From Marinococcus luteus_A (lineage in GTDB: Bacteria; Bacillota; Bacilli; Bacillales; Marinococcaceae), in contig NZ_JAXRUV010000002.1 in NCBI RefSeq assembly GCF_034497705.1, positions 1-64,000 on the forward strand: a stretch of 64,000 nt of DNA, read 5' to 3'. The notes below the pieces were generated by a model that worked only from the letters and a program-made list of their open reading frames with translations, ran no database searches and was not told the origin of the DNA. This document shows, one piece after another, positions 33,841-43,266 of this stretch (the first letter of the stretch is position 1; every line of letters starts with the position of its first letter). The translations under genes were made by a program, and so were the position numbers.

Positions 33841-35826
33841 TTAATTCACGATCGATCCGTTTGGAAGAGCCTGATCGATAGTCGCAAGCGTCAGTTCTTT
33901 TCCTTTAGAAGCAGCCAAAATCATTCCTTCCGACCACTCTCCCCGAAGCTTCACCGCTTTCAGGTTGGTCACACAGATCACCTTCCGGCCTTTTAAATCT
34001 TCCGGGGTGTAATGCTCTGCGATGCCGGAAACGACCTGACGCTTCTCGTCCCCTACATCCAGTTGGATTTTAAGCAGTTTATTAGCCTTTTTGACTGGTT
34101 CTGCATCGATGATTTCCGCTACCTTCAGCTCAACTTTGCCAAAGTCATCAATCGTGATTTCACCGTTTTCTTCCGTTTCCTCTTCCTCTTCCGCTTCCAC
34201 TTTCACTGTACCACCCATCGACTCAATAATATACTTTACTTCATCCTCCTGCTGAAGACGGGGGAAGACAGGCACGGCCTTACCGGCTACTCTGGTGCCT
34301 TCTTTTATATGGGCGAAGGATTTCGTCGTCTCCCAGTCTGTAATTTCTTTATCTATCCCAAGCTGCGACCAGATGCTCTTCGGCGTTTCTGTCATAAACG
34401 GCTGAATCAGTATACTGATTACCCGCAGAGATTCCGCCAGATGGTAAAGCACGGAGCCGAGCACTTCCCGCTCACTTTCATCTCTTGCAAGAATCCACGG
34501 CTGGGTTTCATCAATATATTTGTTTGTCCGGCTGATAAGCTGCCATATGGCTGTCAGAGCCACTGAAAACTCCATTTCCTCCACCGCATTTTCTACCTTT
34601 GTGACGGTTGCCTCTATCAGCTCAAGCAGCGAAGCATCATACGGACTCGCGTCCTTCACATAAGCCGGGATGGAGCCATCAAAATATTTGTTAATCATTG
34701 CCACGGTACGATTTAAAAGATTGCCCAGATCGTTTGCGAGATCATAGTTCAGTCGGTCCACAAATCCCTCCGGCGTGAACACCCCATCGGACCCAAACGG
34801 CACTTCCCGGAGCAGATAGTAGCGGACAGCATCCAGGCCGTAGCGGTCAACAAGCGGAATTGGGTCCACCACATTGCCTTTGGACTTCGACATTTTCCCG
34901 TCCTTCATTAAAAGCCATCCGTGGCCGAACACTTTTTTTGGAAGTGGCAGATCGAGGGCCATCAGCATAATCGGCCAGTAAATAGTATGGAAACGCACGA
35001 TTTCCTTGCCGACAATATGCACATCCGCCGGCCAGTATTTTTGGTATTCTTCATCGTGCTCTGTCGTGTAGCCGAGCGAAGTGATGTAGTTGCTCAACGC
35101 GTCAATCCATACATACACCACGTGCTCCGGGTCGCTTTTGACAGGAATGCCCCATTCAAAAGTCGTTCTTGAAATGGACAAATCCCCGAGACCCGGTTTG
35201 ATAAAGTTATTAATCATTTCATTCTTACGGGATTCCGGCTGGATGAATTCCGGGTTATCTTCATAAAACTGAAGCAGGCGGTCCGCATACTTGCTCATTT
35301 TGAAAAAATACGATTTTTCCCGCACCTTCTCTACCGGGTGGCCGCTTTCCGGACTGATGCCGGCGGTTACATTGCCTGCTTCGTCGTACTGTTTCTCTTC
35401 GAGCTGGGTTTCTGTATAGAAGGTTTCGTCCGGCACCGAATACCAGCCTTCGTATTCGCTCAGATAGATATCACCGTTTTCTTTCAGCTTTTCAAAGATG
35501 ATCTGTACAGCATCGCGGTGACGGTCTTCAGTCGTGCGGATGAAATCATCGTAGGTAATATTTAATTTATCCCACAGCTGCTTAATGTTCTGCGCTGCGT
35601 CATCGACGAACTGCTGCGGGCTCACCCCGTTTTCCTCCGCTTTTCTTTCAATTTTCTGCCCGTGTTCATCAGTTCCGGTTAAGTACTTTACATCGTAGCC
35701 TCTCAGGCGCTTGTAGCGTGCGAGAGCATCCCCGGCCACTGTCGTATACGCATGTCCGATATGAAGCTTCCCGCTCGGATAATAAATCGGCGTCGTTAAA
35801 TAAAAAGTATTCTTTTCTTCTGGCAT
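33841..35826 (-). CDS. metG: methionine--tRNA ligase
   Basis: Charges both initiator and elongator tRNA-Met. The start is the ATG of MPEEKNTFYL after AAGGAGGACATAAAT, giving 661 residues. The class I HIGH motif is in YYPSGKLHIGHAY, and KMSKSKGNV is the KMSKS loop. The C-terminal tRNA-binding EMAP-like domain (about 555-661) has FGKVELKVAEI. A T-box leader with a Met specifier precedes it, so expression should rise when tRNA-Met is uncharged. tatD follows. Confidence 0.97.
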   Translation of the reverse strand: MPEEKNTFYLTTPIYYPSGKLHIGHAYTTVAGDALARYKRLRGYDVKYLTGTDEHGQKIERKAEENGVSPQQFVDDAAQNIKQLWDKLNITYDDFIRTTEDRHRDAVQIIFEKLKENGDIYLSEYEGWYSVPDETFYTETQLEEKQYDEAGNVTAGISPESGHPVEKVREKSYFFKMSKYADRLLQFYEDNPEFIQPESRKNEMINNFIKPGLGDLSISRTTFEWGIPVKSDPEHVVYVWIDALSNYITSLGYTTEHDEEYQKYWPADVHIVGKEIVRFHTIYWPIMLMALDLPLPKKVFGHGWLLMKDGKMSKSKGNVVDPIPLVDRYGLDAVRYYLLREVPFGSDGVFTPEGFVDRLNYDLANDLGNLLNRTVAMINKYFDGSIPAYVKDASPYDASLLELIEATVTKVENAVEEMEFSVALTAIWQLISRTNKYIDETQPWILARDESEREVLGSVLYHLAESLRVISILIQPFMTETPKSIWSQLGIDKEITDWETTKSFAHIKEGTRVAGKAVPVFPRLQQEDEVKYIIESMGGTVKVEAEEEEETEENGEITIDDFGKVELKVAEIIDAEPVKKANKLLKIQLDVGDEKRQVVSGIAEHYTPEDLKGRKVICVTNLKAVKLRGEWSEGMILAASKGKELTLATIDQALPNGSIVN

Positions 35827-35869
35827 ATTTATGTCCTCCTTCAAAGGTGTATAAAGTCTTTTCCAATAT

Positions 35870-36146
35870 AAAAAAGCCTCCGTCCGCCAAAGGGACGAAA
35901 GCTGCGCTCACGTGGTACCACCCAAATTTCCGCTGTTTTTACAAACAACGGCTTATTTCCAGGCGCATACGGCCCCCGGAAGTTCAGCGTTAACGCCGCC
36001 GACGGCCCGTCTTTACTGTTACAGCTCATACGGACGCCCTCCCGGACCATATTCTCTAGTTCCGCCGCACCGGTTTCCAGCACTCCCGGTTCTCTGTGCC
36101 GGCTTCTCTAGATACTCATCCATTCGTCGGGCCAATATTTTCTACA
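35870..36146 (-). promoter_or_regulatory. T-box riboswitch of metG (Met specifier)
   Basis: The minus strand carries the T-box core GGGTGGTACCACG (about 35911-35923), followed by a terminator stem (AGCTTTCGTCC/GGACGGAGGCT) and six T ending at 35870. Stem I is preceded by a GATGAGTATC segment, and the presumed specifier is ATG at 36048-36050 within GAGAATATGG. The T-box would pair with uncharged tRNA-Met to form the antiterminator. Only the exact specifier register is inferred. Confidence 0.9.
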
Positions 36147-36151
36147 CTAAT

Positions 36152-36180
36152 ATACTATGTGTTTTTTCCCTTTTCGTCAA
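36152..36180 (-). promoter_or_regulatory. metG promoter (sigma-A)
   Basis: -35 TTGACG (36175-36180) and -10 TAGTAT (36152-36157) with a 17 bp spacer on the minus strand, immediately upstream of the T-box leader. Confidence 0.75.
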
Positions 36181-36390
36181 AAATATTTTCATTCGACAAT
36201 TCGACAAAATTAGTTTGATCCAAGTAAATATTTTCCTATTATAAATTTTTATGGTTTTTTATACATGAACGGGGTGATTAAGTTCTTATTTTTTTAAAAT
36301 TAATATATAAATAGATGTATAAAAGGGTTTATTTCTGTATAAGTGATTGAAATTTTTGTTAAATTTCACAGAAATCATAATTCAAATTCG

Positions 36391-36419
36391 TTGACGGTAT
36401 TAGAAAACATTGGTATTGT
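36391..36419 (+). promoter_or_regulatory. abrB promoter (sigma-A)
   Basis: -35 TTGACG and -10 TATTGT with a 17 bp spacer on the plus strand, about 65 bp upstream of abrB. The 200 bp before it (36183-36390) is very A/T-rich and holds no gene. A/T-rich DNA is typical of AbrB and Spo0A control regions, but I could not identify a 0A box. Confidence 0.75.
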
Positions 36420-36482
36420 TAGCGTACAGATAGAAAATGTCGAATTTTGACGAATAAAGCTGAATTTAAGGAGGACCTACCA

Positions 36483-36776
36483 ATGAAATCAACAGGTATC
36501 GTACGCAAGGTTGACGAATTAGGGCGCGTAGTCATTCCGATTGAACTCCGCCGCACACTTGAAATCCAAGAGAAAGACGCTCTTGAAATTTATGTGGACC
36601 ACGACCGCATTGTATTGAAGAAATATAAACCAAACATGACCTGCCAGGTAACCGGAGAAGTGTCGGATGACAACTTATCTCTTGCCGATGGTAAAATCAT
36701 TCTTTCCCCTGAGGGCGCTGAAGCAATTATTAAAGATCTTCAGGATTATGTGCAAAACCATAAATCGAACGCTTAA
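36483..36776 (+). CDS. abrB: transition-state regulator AbrB
   Basis: A DNA-binding repressor of stationary-phase genes during growth. The start is the ATG of MKSTGIVRKVDELGRV after AAGGAGGACCTACCA, giving 97 residues. The SpoVT/AbrB DNA-binding domain covers about 1-53 with GRVVIPIELRRTLEI and the single cysteine at about 54. A C-terminal multimerisation domain follows. It is the only plus-strand gene in the first 46 kb and divergent from metG, as in B. subtilis. Confidence 0.97.
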   Translation: MKSTGIVRKVDELGRVVIPIELRRTLEIQEKDALEIYVDHDRIVLKKYKPNMTCQVTGEVSDDNLSLADGKIILSPEGAEAIIKDLQDYVQNHKSNA

Positions 36777-36784
36777 GTTCACGA

Positions 36785-36819
36785 AAAAGCCTTTCCTTTC
36801 GGGGGAAGGCTCTTTTTTT
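36785..36819 (+). terminator. bidirectional terminator between abrB and rsmI
   Basis: A stem of AGCCTTTCC against GGGGAAGGCT with a short loop, followed by seven T on the plus strand and five T on the minus strand. It lies between converging abrB and rsmI and overlaps the rsmI stop. Confidence 0.88.
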
Positions 36820-37690
36820 ATGATTTATTTAACCCGTGGTAAGCCGCATATACTTCCTGTTTTTTAACATTCCGGCGCTGGGCAGTTTTTTTAATCGCTT
36901 CTTTGCTCGATGTACCCGCTTCCACATACTTCCGGACTTCCTCCTCCATCGGCCCGTGATCCTCTTCTCCGGATTCATCCGAAACAGGCTTTTCTGCAAT
37001 TAATACACATTCCCCTTTAATGTCCCTGTCTTCAAAAGCAGCCGCTGCTTCAAGCAGGGTGCCGCGGACAAATTCTTCATATTTTTTCGTTAATTCTCTT
37101 GCCACGACCGCCGGCACGTCCCCCCATTCTTCATGCAGAAAGTGGATCGTCCCGAGCAGGCGGTAGGGTGATTCATACAAAACAATTGGTACGCCTGACG
37201 GAAGCTTTTGCAGAACTGTGCGTATCTCTTTTTTCTTCCGCGGCAGAAACCCATGAAAATAAAAGCCGCCACCCCCGAGTCCGGAAGCCGTCAGAGCTGG
37301 CAGAAGAGCACTTGCACCGGGCAGCGGCACTACCGGTATTCCCTGCACAATGCATTTTTGCACGAGTTCATCCCCGGGATCAGATACCAGCGGTGTGCCT
37401 GCATCACTTACTATCGCCACCTGCTTTCCCTCTGTGAGCCATTGCAGAATTTTTTCCTGTTTTTGACGCTTGTTATGTTCGTGATAGCTTTCTAAAGGCG
37501 TATCTATTTGATAGTGCTGGGTAAGCTTTTTTGTCTGTCTCGTATCTTCGGCCAAAATATATTCCGCTTCCTGAAGTATACGAACAGCCCGAAAAGTAAT
37601 ATCCTCTAAATTCCCGATCGGTGTTGGCACTAAATAAAGCATGCCATTATTTTCAGTAGCTTGAAAGCTGAACTGCTGGGTCATCATCAT
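36818..37690 (-). CDS. rsmI: 16S rRNA (cytidine1402-2'-O)-methyltransferase
   Basis: Methylates the ribose of C1402 in the ribosomal P site. The 290-residue protein of the tetrapyrrole-methylase fold shows LYLVPTPIGNLEDITFRA, AEDTRQTKKL, VSDAGTPLVSDPG and LPGASALLPAL. The start follows AAGGAGGCGT with three ATG codons in a row. It overlaps yazA by 38 bp, so translation is probably coupled. Confidence 0.95.
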   Translation of the reverse strand: MMMTQQFSFQATENNGMLYLVPTPIGNLEDITFRAVRILQEAEYILAEDTRQTKKLTQHYQIDTPLESYHEHNKRQKQEKILQWLTEGKQVAIVSDAGTPLVSDPGDELVQKCIVQGIPVVPLPGASALLPALTASGLGGGGFYFHGFLPRKKKEIRTVLQKLPSGVPIVLYESPYRLLGTIHFLHEEWGDVPAVVARELTKKYEEFVRGTLLEAAAAFEDRDIKGECVLIAEKPVSDESGEEDHGPMEEEVRKYVEAGTSSKEAIKKTAQRRNVKKQEVYAAYHGLNKS

Positions 37691-37943
37691 ACGCCTCCTT
37701 CATTAACCGTTGCTTGTGACTGCGGGAAAGCTGCTTAATACGATATTCCTCCCGCATGGCCTCTCTTTTTGTAGGGAACCTCTGATGATAAACGAGCCGT
37801 ACAGGGCCCCTCCCCTTCGTATACTTTGCCCCCCGGCCTGCATTGTGGGCTTCCAGCCGCTTTTGCAGATTGTTTGTATAGCCGGTGTAGAGGCTCCCGT
37901 CCCGACATTGCAGTATATAGACTACATGTTTATTTTGTTCCAT
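37653..37943 (-). CDS. yazA: GIY-YIG domain protein (YazA/UPF0213)
   Basis: A small nuclease-fold protein of unknown cellular role. I start at the ATG of MEQNKHVVYIL, which lies inside the last codons of trmN6, giving 96 residues. The GIY-YIG motif appears as VYILQCRDGSLYTGYT, followed by RLEAHNAGRGAKYTKGR. It keeps its B. subtilis place between yabB and rsmI. Confidence 0.92.
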   Translation of the reverse strand: MEQNKHVVYILQCRDGSLYTGYTNNLQKRLEAHNAGRGAKYTKGRGPVRLVYHQRFPTKREAMREEYRIKQLSRSHKQRLMKEAYDDDPAVQLSSY

Positions 37944-38670
37944 AGTACGCCCGAAACTCCTCTGTATACTCTCCGTCCGCATTGTATACAATAATCGGGG
38001 AAAGGCATTCTAAACCGGACCTGCCTGCTTTTATTCCCTCCACCATTACAATATTTGCTGCCCGCCCTGCCTTTGGGTGCACAAACTGCATCCGCTTCGG
38101 CTCGATCCGGTATTTCTGGTAATAGCTAAACAGCTCTGCGAGCCTTTCAGGACGAAGAACTATAGCCACCTTCCCTTTCTGCTTGGCTAAAAATGCAGCA
38201 GACCGGACAAATTCTTCCAGGCTTCCGTGCTCCTCGTGGCGTGCATTGGCCAGCTTTTCCTGATTATTTTTCATTGTCTCCTGGCCGGTATCAAAATAAG
38301 GAGGGTTGCACGTCACCAGCGACCACTGATCCCCGTGATACCTGGAACGAACCATCCGTACGTCTTCCTGCTGAACGGTAACCTGCCCATCCGCTCCGTT
38401 CATCGCCATCGTCCGGGCCGCCATATCACACAACTCCGGCTGTCTTTCTATACCTGTTACAGGAACGCGGCTCCGCTCTGTTAATAAGAGAGGAATAATC
38501 CCGTTGCCGGTCCCAAGATCGATAATTTTCCCAACAGTTTTCGGCACAGAGCAAAAATATGCAAGCAGCACCGAGTCAATGGAAAACGCAAAAGCATTTT
38601 CATGCTGAATAATAGGTTTCCTGGAAGGGGTATAGTCGACTCTCTCTCCTGCCTGTAATACCTCTTTCAC
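37930..38670 (-). CDS. trmN6: tRNA1(Val) (adenine37-N6)-methyltransferase-like protein (YabB)
   Basis: Probably an SAM-dependent N6-adenine methyltransferase acting on tRNA. The 246-residue protein has the SAM motif IIDLGTGNGIIPLLL and the catalytic NPPY in VTCNPPYFDTG. The B. subtilis ortholog TrmN6 modifies A37 of tRNA1(Val). It heads the trmN6-yazA-rsmI set. The target is by homology only. Confidence 0.88.
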   Translation of the reverse strand: MKEVLQAGERVDYTPSRKPIIQHENAFAFSIDSVLLAYFCSVPKTVGKIIDLGTGNGIIPLLLTERSRVPVTGIERQPELCDMAARTMAMNGADGQVTVQQEDVRMVRSRYHGDQWSLVTCNPPYFDTGQETMKNNQEKLANARHEEHGSLEEFVRSAAFLAKQKGKVAIVLRPERLAELFSYYQKYRIEPKRMQFVHPKAGRAANIVMVEGIKAGRSGLECLSPIIVYNADGEYTEEFRAYYGTK

Positions 38671-38710
38671 TGCCTACGCCCCCTGATTTTGTATTGATTC
38701 ACAGTTTTTT

Positions 38711-40543
38711 TCATATATCCACCTTCTGCTGATTGGCCTCCTGAAAAGCTGCATATCGTCCATGCTTTCGAAGAAGTTCTCTGTGCGTTCCCTGTTCTGC
38801 AATTTCTCCATCATCCATTACATAGATGATATCTGCTTTTTCAATAGTGTTTAAGCGGTGCGCCACTACAAAAGAAGTACGACCTTTCATTAAACGTCCC
38901 AGCGCCTCCTGTATTCTCATCTCCGTTACTGTGTCCACGCTTGACGTTGCTTCATCAAGAATCAGAATTTTCGGGTCGGATAGGACTGCCTTGGCGATGG
39001 AAAGCAGCTGCCGCTGCCCGTGACTGAACCCGCTTCCTTCCTTCCCAAGCATCGTCTGATATCCTTCCGGCAGCCGCTCGATAAATGCATGGGCGTTAGC
39101 CGCTTTTGCTGCTTCTATTACTTCTTCATCCGTGGCCTCCAGGTTACCGTAGCGTATGTTTTCCATTACCGTTTTTTCAAACAGAAAATCATCCTGCAGA
39201 ACTACGCTCATCTGCTTCCGAAGATGTTTAATGTTCCATTCAGAAAGAGGTGTCTGGTCCACGTAAATCTCTCCGGCTTCCGCCGTGTAAAAACCGATAA
39301 TTAAATTCATAACGGTCGTTTTCCCGGAACCGGTAGGGCCTATAAAAGCAGCTGTCTCGCCGGCCTTCACATGAAAATCAATGCCGCGGAGCACCTTTTC
39401 GTTTTCATAACCAAACGTAACGCCCTGAAACTTCACTTCCCCGGAAACAGTCTTGGCTGTTCCTTTCTCTTCCCGGTGATCCTCCGCCTTTTCGTCCAGA
39501 AACGAAAAAATTCTTTCTGCCCCGGCAAGCGCCGCAAACAGAGCATTAAACTGATTCGCCAGGTCGTTCAAAGGCCGGGTAAACTGACGGGAATATTCCA
39601 CAAAAATCACGATCGTACCAATAGTAACTGCCCCCACACCATAATACGCCAAAATGCCTCCGGCTCCTGCCGTAACCGCGAAATTAATATTGTTTAAAAA
39701 ATTCATCCATTTCGGGATAAAACCCGAATACGTCTGAGCCCAAAACCCTGCATGACGAAGGGTTTCACTTTCCTGTTCAAAGTTCTTCATGACGCGCGGC
39801 TCTTTGGAAAATACCTTCACGATTGATTGGCCGGAAATCGTCTCTTCAGCATACCCATTCACGGCTCCAACTGCCTGCTGCTGCTTTTGAAACAACAGTC
39901 TGGTCCGCCTGGTAATCCAGCGCAGACCAAAAAACATGACCGGCAGAAATAAAAGTGTAAAAAAGGTGAGAAGCGGGCTGATCACTAACATAATAATGAG
40001 AATACCGGTAAACGTTAACAGGCTCGTCATGATCTGCACGACCGAGGTGTTTAAGGTGGTTGATATGTTATCCATATCGTTCGTCATTCTGCTCATGATG
40101 GAGCCGTCCTGCCGTTTGTCAAAAAACGACAACGGCAATGTCTGCAGATGAGAAAAAAGGTGGTAACGAAGCTTAAAAACGGCCTGCTGGGCAAGAGAAA
40201 TCATCACATAAGTCTGGATGGTGCTCATGACTCCCCACCCAACGTACACAGCAAACAACAGTAACAGTATCGTTCCAAGCCCTTCGAGCCGCTGAGGCAC
40301 TAAATACTGGTCGACGATATGACCAAGAAGCAGCGGCCCTGAAAGCATAAAGGCAGCAGTAAAAAGCACGCAGATAAAAACAGCCGTCAGCCGCCATTTC
40401 TGAACGGACAGATAAGACCAGAGCCGGGCTGTGGTACGTTTCCAGTTCTGTATCTGGTCAGTGTCCGGGCGGTCGTCTGCCCGGGAAGGATCAATGTCCG
40501 GGTGTTTATATTGAAACGGCGAGGTAATCCAGTGCCTTTTCAT
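38711..40543 (-). CDS. heterodimeric ABC exporter, subunit with catalytic ATP site
   Basis: A half-transporter of 610 residues: six membrane segments (about 50-350) and a nucleotide-binding domain. Walker A is GPTGSGKTT, and Walker B ends with the catalytic glutamate in ILILDEATSSVD. The signature motif is the divergent FSHGQRQ instead of LSGGQ. Together with the partner this makes one consensus and one degenerate ATP site, as in B. subtilis BmrCD, YheIH and YfiBC and Thermotoga TM287/288. Substrates of such pumps are usually drugs or peptides; here unknown. Its start overlaps the partner's stop by 4 bp. Confidence 0.93.
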   Translation of the reverse strand: MKRHWITSPFQYKHPDIDPSRADDRPDTDQIQNWKRTTARLWSYLSVQKWRLTAVFICVLFTAAFMLSGPLLLGHIVDQYLVPQRLEGLGTILLLLFAVYVGWGVMSTIQTYVMISLAQQAVFKLRYHLFSHLQTLPLSFFDKRQDGSIMSRMTNDMDNISTTLNTSVVQIMTSLLTFTGILIIMLVISPLLTFFTLLFLPVMFFGLRWITRRTRLLFQKQQQAVGAVNGYAEETISGQSIVKVFSKEPRVMKNFEQESETLRHAGFWAQTYSGFIPKWMNFLNNINFAVTAGAGGILAYYGVGAVTIGTIVIFVEYSRQFTRPLNDLANQFNALFAALAGAERIFSFLDEKAEDHREEKGTAKTVSGEVKFQGVTFGYENEKVLRGIDFHVKAGETAAFIGPTGSGKTTVMNLIIGFYTAEAGEIYVDQTPLSEWNIKHLRKQMSVVLQDDFLFEKTVMENIRYGNLEATDEEVIEAAKAANAHAFIERLPEGYQTMLGKEGSGFSHGQRQLLSIAKAVLSDPKILILDEATSSVDTVTEMRIQEALGRLMKGRTSFVVAHRLNTIEKADIIYVMDDGEIAEQGTHRELLRKHGRYAAFQEANQQKVDI

Positions 40544-42261
40544 GTCGCCGCCTCCTTCCCGTACTGTGATTGATACAGCTGTCTGTAGAATGCAGACTCA
40601 TCATAAAGCTCTTCATGAGTGCCGAATCCGATGACTTCCCCGTGCTCAAGAAGCAGCATTTTATCCGCCTTCAGTGCCGTAGAAAGCTTTTGAGTCACTA
40701 AAATAGAGGTGCATGGGTACGCTCTGAGAGCCTCTAGAAATTGTGCCTCCGTTTCCGCATCCAGCGCGCTCGTGCTGTCATCGAGGAGCAAAAGTCCCGG
40801 GTTTCTCAGCAATGCCCGGGCAATCGTCACCCGCTGTTTCTGGCCCCCCGAAAGATTTACGCCATTTTGGCCGATCATCGTCTGCTCCTGCTCAGGCAGG
40901 GCCTGGATCGTTTCCTCAAGCTGGGCCGTCTCCACCGCTCTGCTTATTTCATCAGCTCCGGCTTCCTCACGCCCCCACTGAATATTTTCTTGAATCGTTC
41001 CTGAAAACAATTTTGCCTCCTGGGGTACGTAGCCAATCTGGGTTCTTAACGAAGTAATGTTAAGATCCCTGGTTTCTGCATCATCAATAAAAAGGCGGCC
41101 GCTGACCGGCTCATACAAACGAAGCATTAACTGAAACAAAGAAGATTTACCAGCCCCGGTCGCCCCGAGAACCGCCATCTGCTCGCCGCGTTTCACGTGA
41201 AACGTCACATCATTCAGAGCCGGGACCCGGCTATCGCTATAAGCAAAAGTCACATTCTCAAACTGGACGTCTATACTTCCTTCTTCTTTTACGTCCTCCT
41301 GGCCGGAATTTTCCTTTTCTGCACCTTCAAGCACCTCTTCAATCCGCGAGGCGGAGGTTCTCGCCCGGGCAATCAGTGTAATCAGCATACCGACAACGCC
41401 AAGAGCGCCAGTCATTCTTGCAGCATAGTTCACTACCGCTACCACCTCACCTACCTGGGCCTCGTTGTTCTGCACGGCAGATCCTCCGATCCAAAGCATG
41501 AGCACAATCGCTGCGTTCATTAAAAACAAAAGGATCGGCGAAGTGAGAGCTGTATAGCGAAAAGCTTTGACAGCACTCGCCTGGAGAGCTTCATTCTGCA
41601 CAAAAAAACGTTTAATTTCATGCTGCTCGCGGCCAAAAACCCGCACAAGCCTAAGGCCGCCAAGGTTTTCCTTCATCACCCTGTTCACAGCATCGATACG
41701 CTTTTGCAAACTGCCGAAATAAGTCATTCCTTTTTTCATCAGCCATGCGAGGATCAACAGTAAAAAAGGAATAAAAATCACCAGTACGAGCGCCATTCGG
41801 GCATTTACCACAAAAGCCATAACTGTCGCGCCAATTAGCAAAAGCGGCGAACGAAGCATAAACCGGAGCATCATTACAATCATGTTTTGTATCTGGGTAA
41901 TGTCATTGGTAAGCCTGGTCAGTAACGAGGACTGCGGGAAATCCTGCAGATTCTCCAGGCTCGACTCCTGAACACGCTTATACATTTCATTGCGCAGATC
42001 AAAGCCGGTGCTGTGCCCGACATGATCTGCAAAAAAACAGTTCAGTACCCCGACACCAAAGCTGAGCAGGGCAAGGCCGGCCATCGCAAACCCAAGGCTT
42101 ACAACCAGGCCGATGTCATTGTTTGCCAGACCTTCATCGATCAGCCTAGCAAGAAGAAGCGGCTGAAATAATTCAACCGATAATTCAATCAAAAGCAGAA
42201 AAAAAGACAACACTGCTGCTGCTCTATAAGGACGAACGTAGCGTAAAATAGTTTTCATCAA
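40540..42261 (-). CDS. heterodimeric ABC exporter, subunit with degenerate ATP site
   Basis: A 573-residue half-transporter with six membrane segments and a nucleotide-binding domain. Walker A is GATGAGKSS, and the signature LSGGQKQR is canonical. The residue after Walker B is aspartate (LLLLDDSTSALD), not the catalytic glutamate, so this half donates the good signature motif to its partner's catalytic site. First gene of the pair. The pair lies between yabA and trmN6, which are adjacent in B. subtilis, so it is an insertion in this lineage. Confidence 0.93.
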   Translation of the reverse strand: MMKTILRYVRPYRAAAVLSFFLLLIELSVELFQPLLLARLIDEGLANNDIGLVVSLGFAMAGLALLSFGVGVLNCFFADHVGHSTGFDLRNEMYKRVQESSLENLQDFPQSSLLTRLTNDITQIQNMIVMMLRFMLRSPLLLIGATVMAFVVNARMALVLVIFIPFLLLILAWLMKKGMTYFGSLQKRIDAVNRVMKENLGGLRLVRVFGREQHEIKRFFVQNEALQASAVKAFRYTALTSPILLFLMNAAIVLMLWIGGSAVQNNEAQVGEVVAVVNYAARMTGALGVVGMLITLIARARTSASRIEEVLEGAEKENSGQEDVKEEGSIDVQFENVTFAYSDSRVPALNDVTFHVKRGEQMAVLGATGAGKSSLFQLMLRLYEPVSGRLFIDDAETRDLNITSLRTQIGYVPQEAKLFSGTIQENIQWGREEAGADEISRAVETAQLEETIQALPEQEQTMIGQNGVNLSGGQKQRVTIARALLRNPGLLLLDDSTSALDAETEAQFLEALRAYPCTSILVTQKLSTALKADKMLLLEHGEVIGFGTHEELYDESAFYRQLYQSQYGKEAAT

Positions 42262-42384
42262 AAGACCCCTTGCACATTTCTGCCCGCGTAAAGAATTATT
42301 TATATTTTAGCACACGCCTGCAGCTTATTTCTTCTCGATCCAGCACAAAAACCGACCTTCTCATACGAAAAGGCCGGTGGGCAG

Positions 42385-43266
42385 CTATACGATATCGAGC
42401 GGTTGCTTTGTCTGCGGCTTCGGAAAAGCACGATCCAGCATTTCGACTTCTTCATTTGTCAGTGTAATACTAGCCGCCTCGGCATTTTCCCGCACATGCT
42501 CCGGATTGGACGTCTTCGGAATGCTCAACACCATCCCTGAACGAATGGTCCAGGCAAGGGCAATCTGTAGCGGGGTCATGCCCCGGCGCTCAGCGATTCT
42601 CTGCAGGGTCCGGCTTTCTCCAAGCGTATGCCCTCCTCCCTGATCAAGTGGACAGTATGCCATTACCGGCATCCGCTGCTCCTTCATCCAAGGCATCAGA
42701 TCAAATTCAATCCCCCGTGAAGCCAGGTGATACAATACTTGATTGCAGACAGCATCGTCTCCGTTTTCGAGCGAGAGCAGCTCTTTCATCTCCCGGGTAT
42801 CGAGGTTGGAAACACCCCACCGTTTGATTTTTCCATCTGCCTTTAATTTTTCCATGCCCCTCACTGTTTCTTTGAGGGGGACGCTTCCGCGCCAGTGGAG
42901 TAAATACAAATCCAGCTGTTCCACCCCGAGACGGCTGAGCGACCCTTCGCATGCTTTTTCAAGCTTCTCGCCGCCGGCGTTGTTGGGAAGAACCTTGGAA
43001 ACAAGAAAGGCTTCCTCTCTTCTTCCTTCCAATGCCTCTCCCGCCAGCTGCTCTGCTTTACCTCCTCCATACATTTCGGCTGTATCAATCACCGTCATTC
43101 CATAATCAAGTCCTGTCCTCAGTGCTTCTATTTCCTGCTCCCTCAGCCCGGCATTGTCCCCCATATGCCATGTTCCCTGACCAAGCGACGGAAGCTCTGT
43201 GCCGTCCCGGAGGGTCACCGTGCGTGCCTGAACGTGCTCTTTGATGGTTTTTGAAATATCACTCAT
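42385..43266 (-). CDS. aldo/keto reductase
   Basis: An NADPH-dependent oxidoreductase of 293 residues. The catalytic tetrad can be placed: Asp and Tyr in VIDTAEMYGGGKAE, Lys in FLVSKVLPNN, and His in YLLHWRGSVP. The NADP-binding C-terminal part has IPKTSNPEHVRENAEA. It resembles the YtbE/DkgA-type broad-range reductases, and the substrate cannot be assigned. It overlaps the upstream GNAT gene by 4 bp (ATGA), so the two are coupled. Confidence 0.92.
   Translation of the reverse strand: MSDISKTIKEHVQARTVTLRDGTELPSLGQGTWHMGDNAGLREQEIEALRTGLDYGMTVIDTAEMYGGGKAEQLAGEALEGRREEAFLVSKVLPNNAGGEKLEKACEGSLSRLGVEQLDLYLLHWRGSVPLKETVRGMEKLKADGKIKRWGVSNLDTREMKELLSLENGDDAVCNQVLYHLASRGIEFDLMPWMKEQRMPVMAYCPLDQGGGHTLGESRTLQRIAERRGMTPLQIALAWTIRSGMVLSIPKTSNPEHVRENAEAASITLTNEEVEMLDRAFPKPQTKQPLDIV

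Noticed and set aside
33193..33996. 267-residue plus-strand frame opposite tatD and the end of metG
   Set aside because: Antisense to two certain genes and no recognisable domain.
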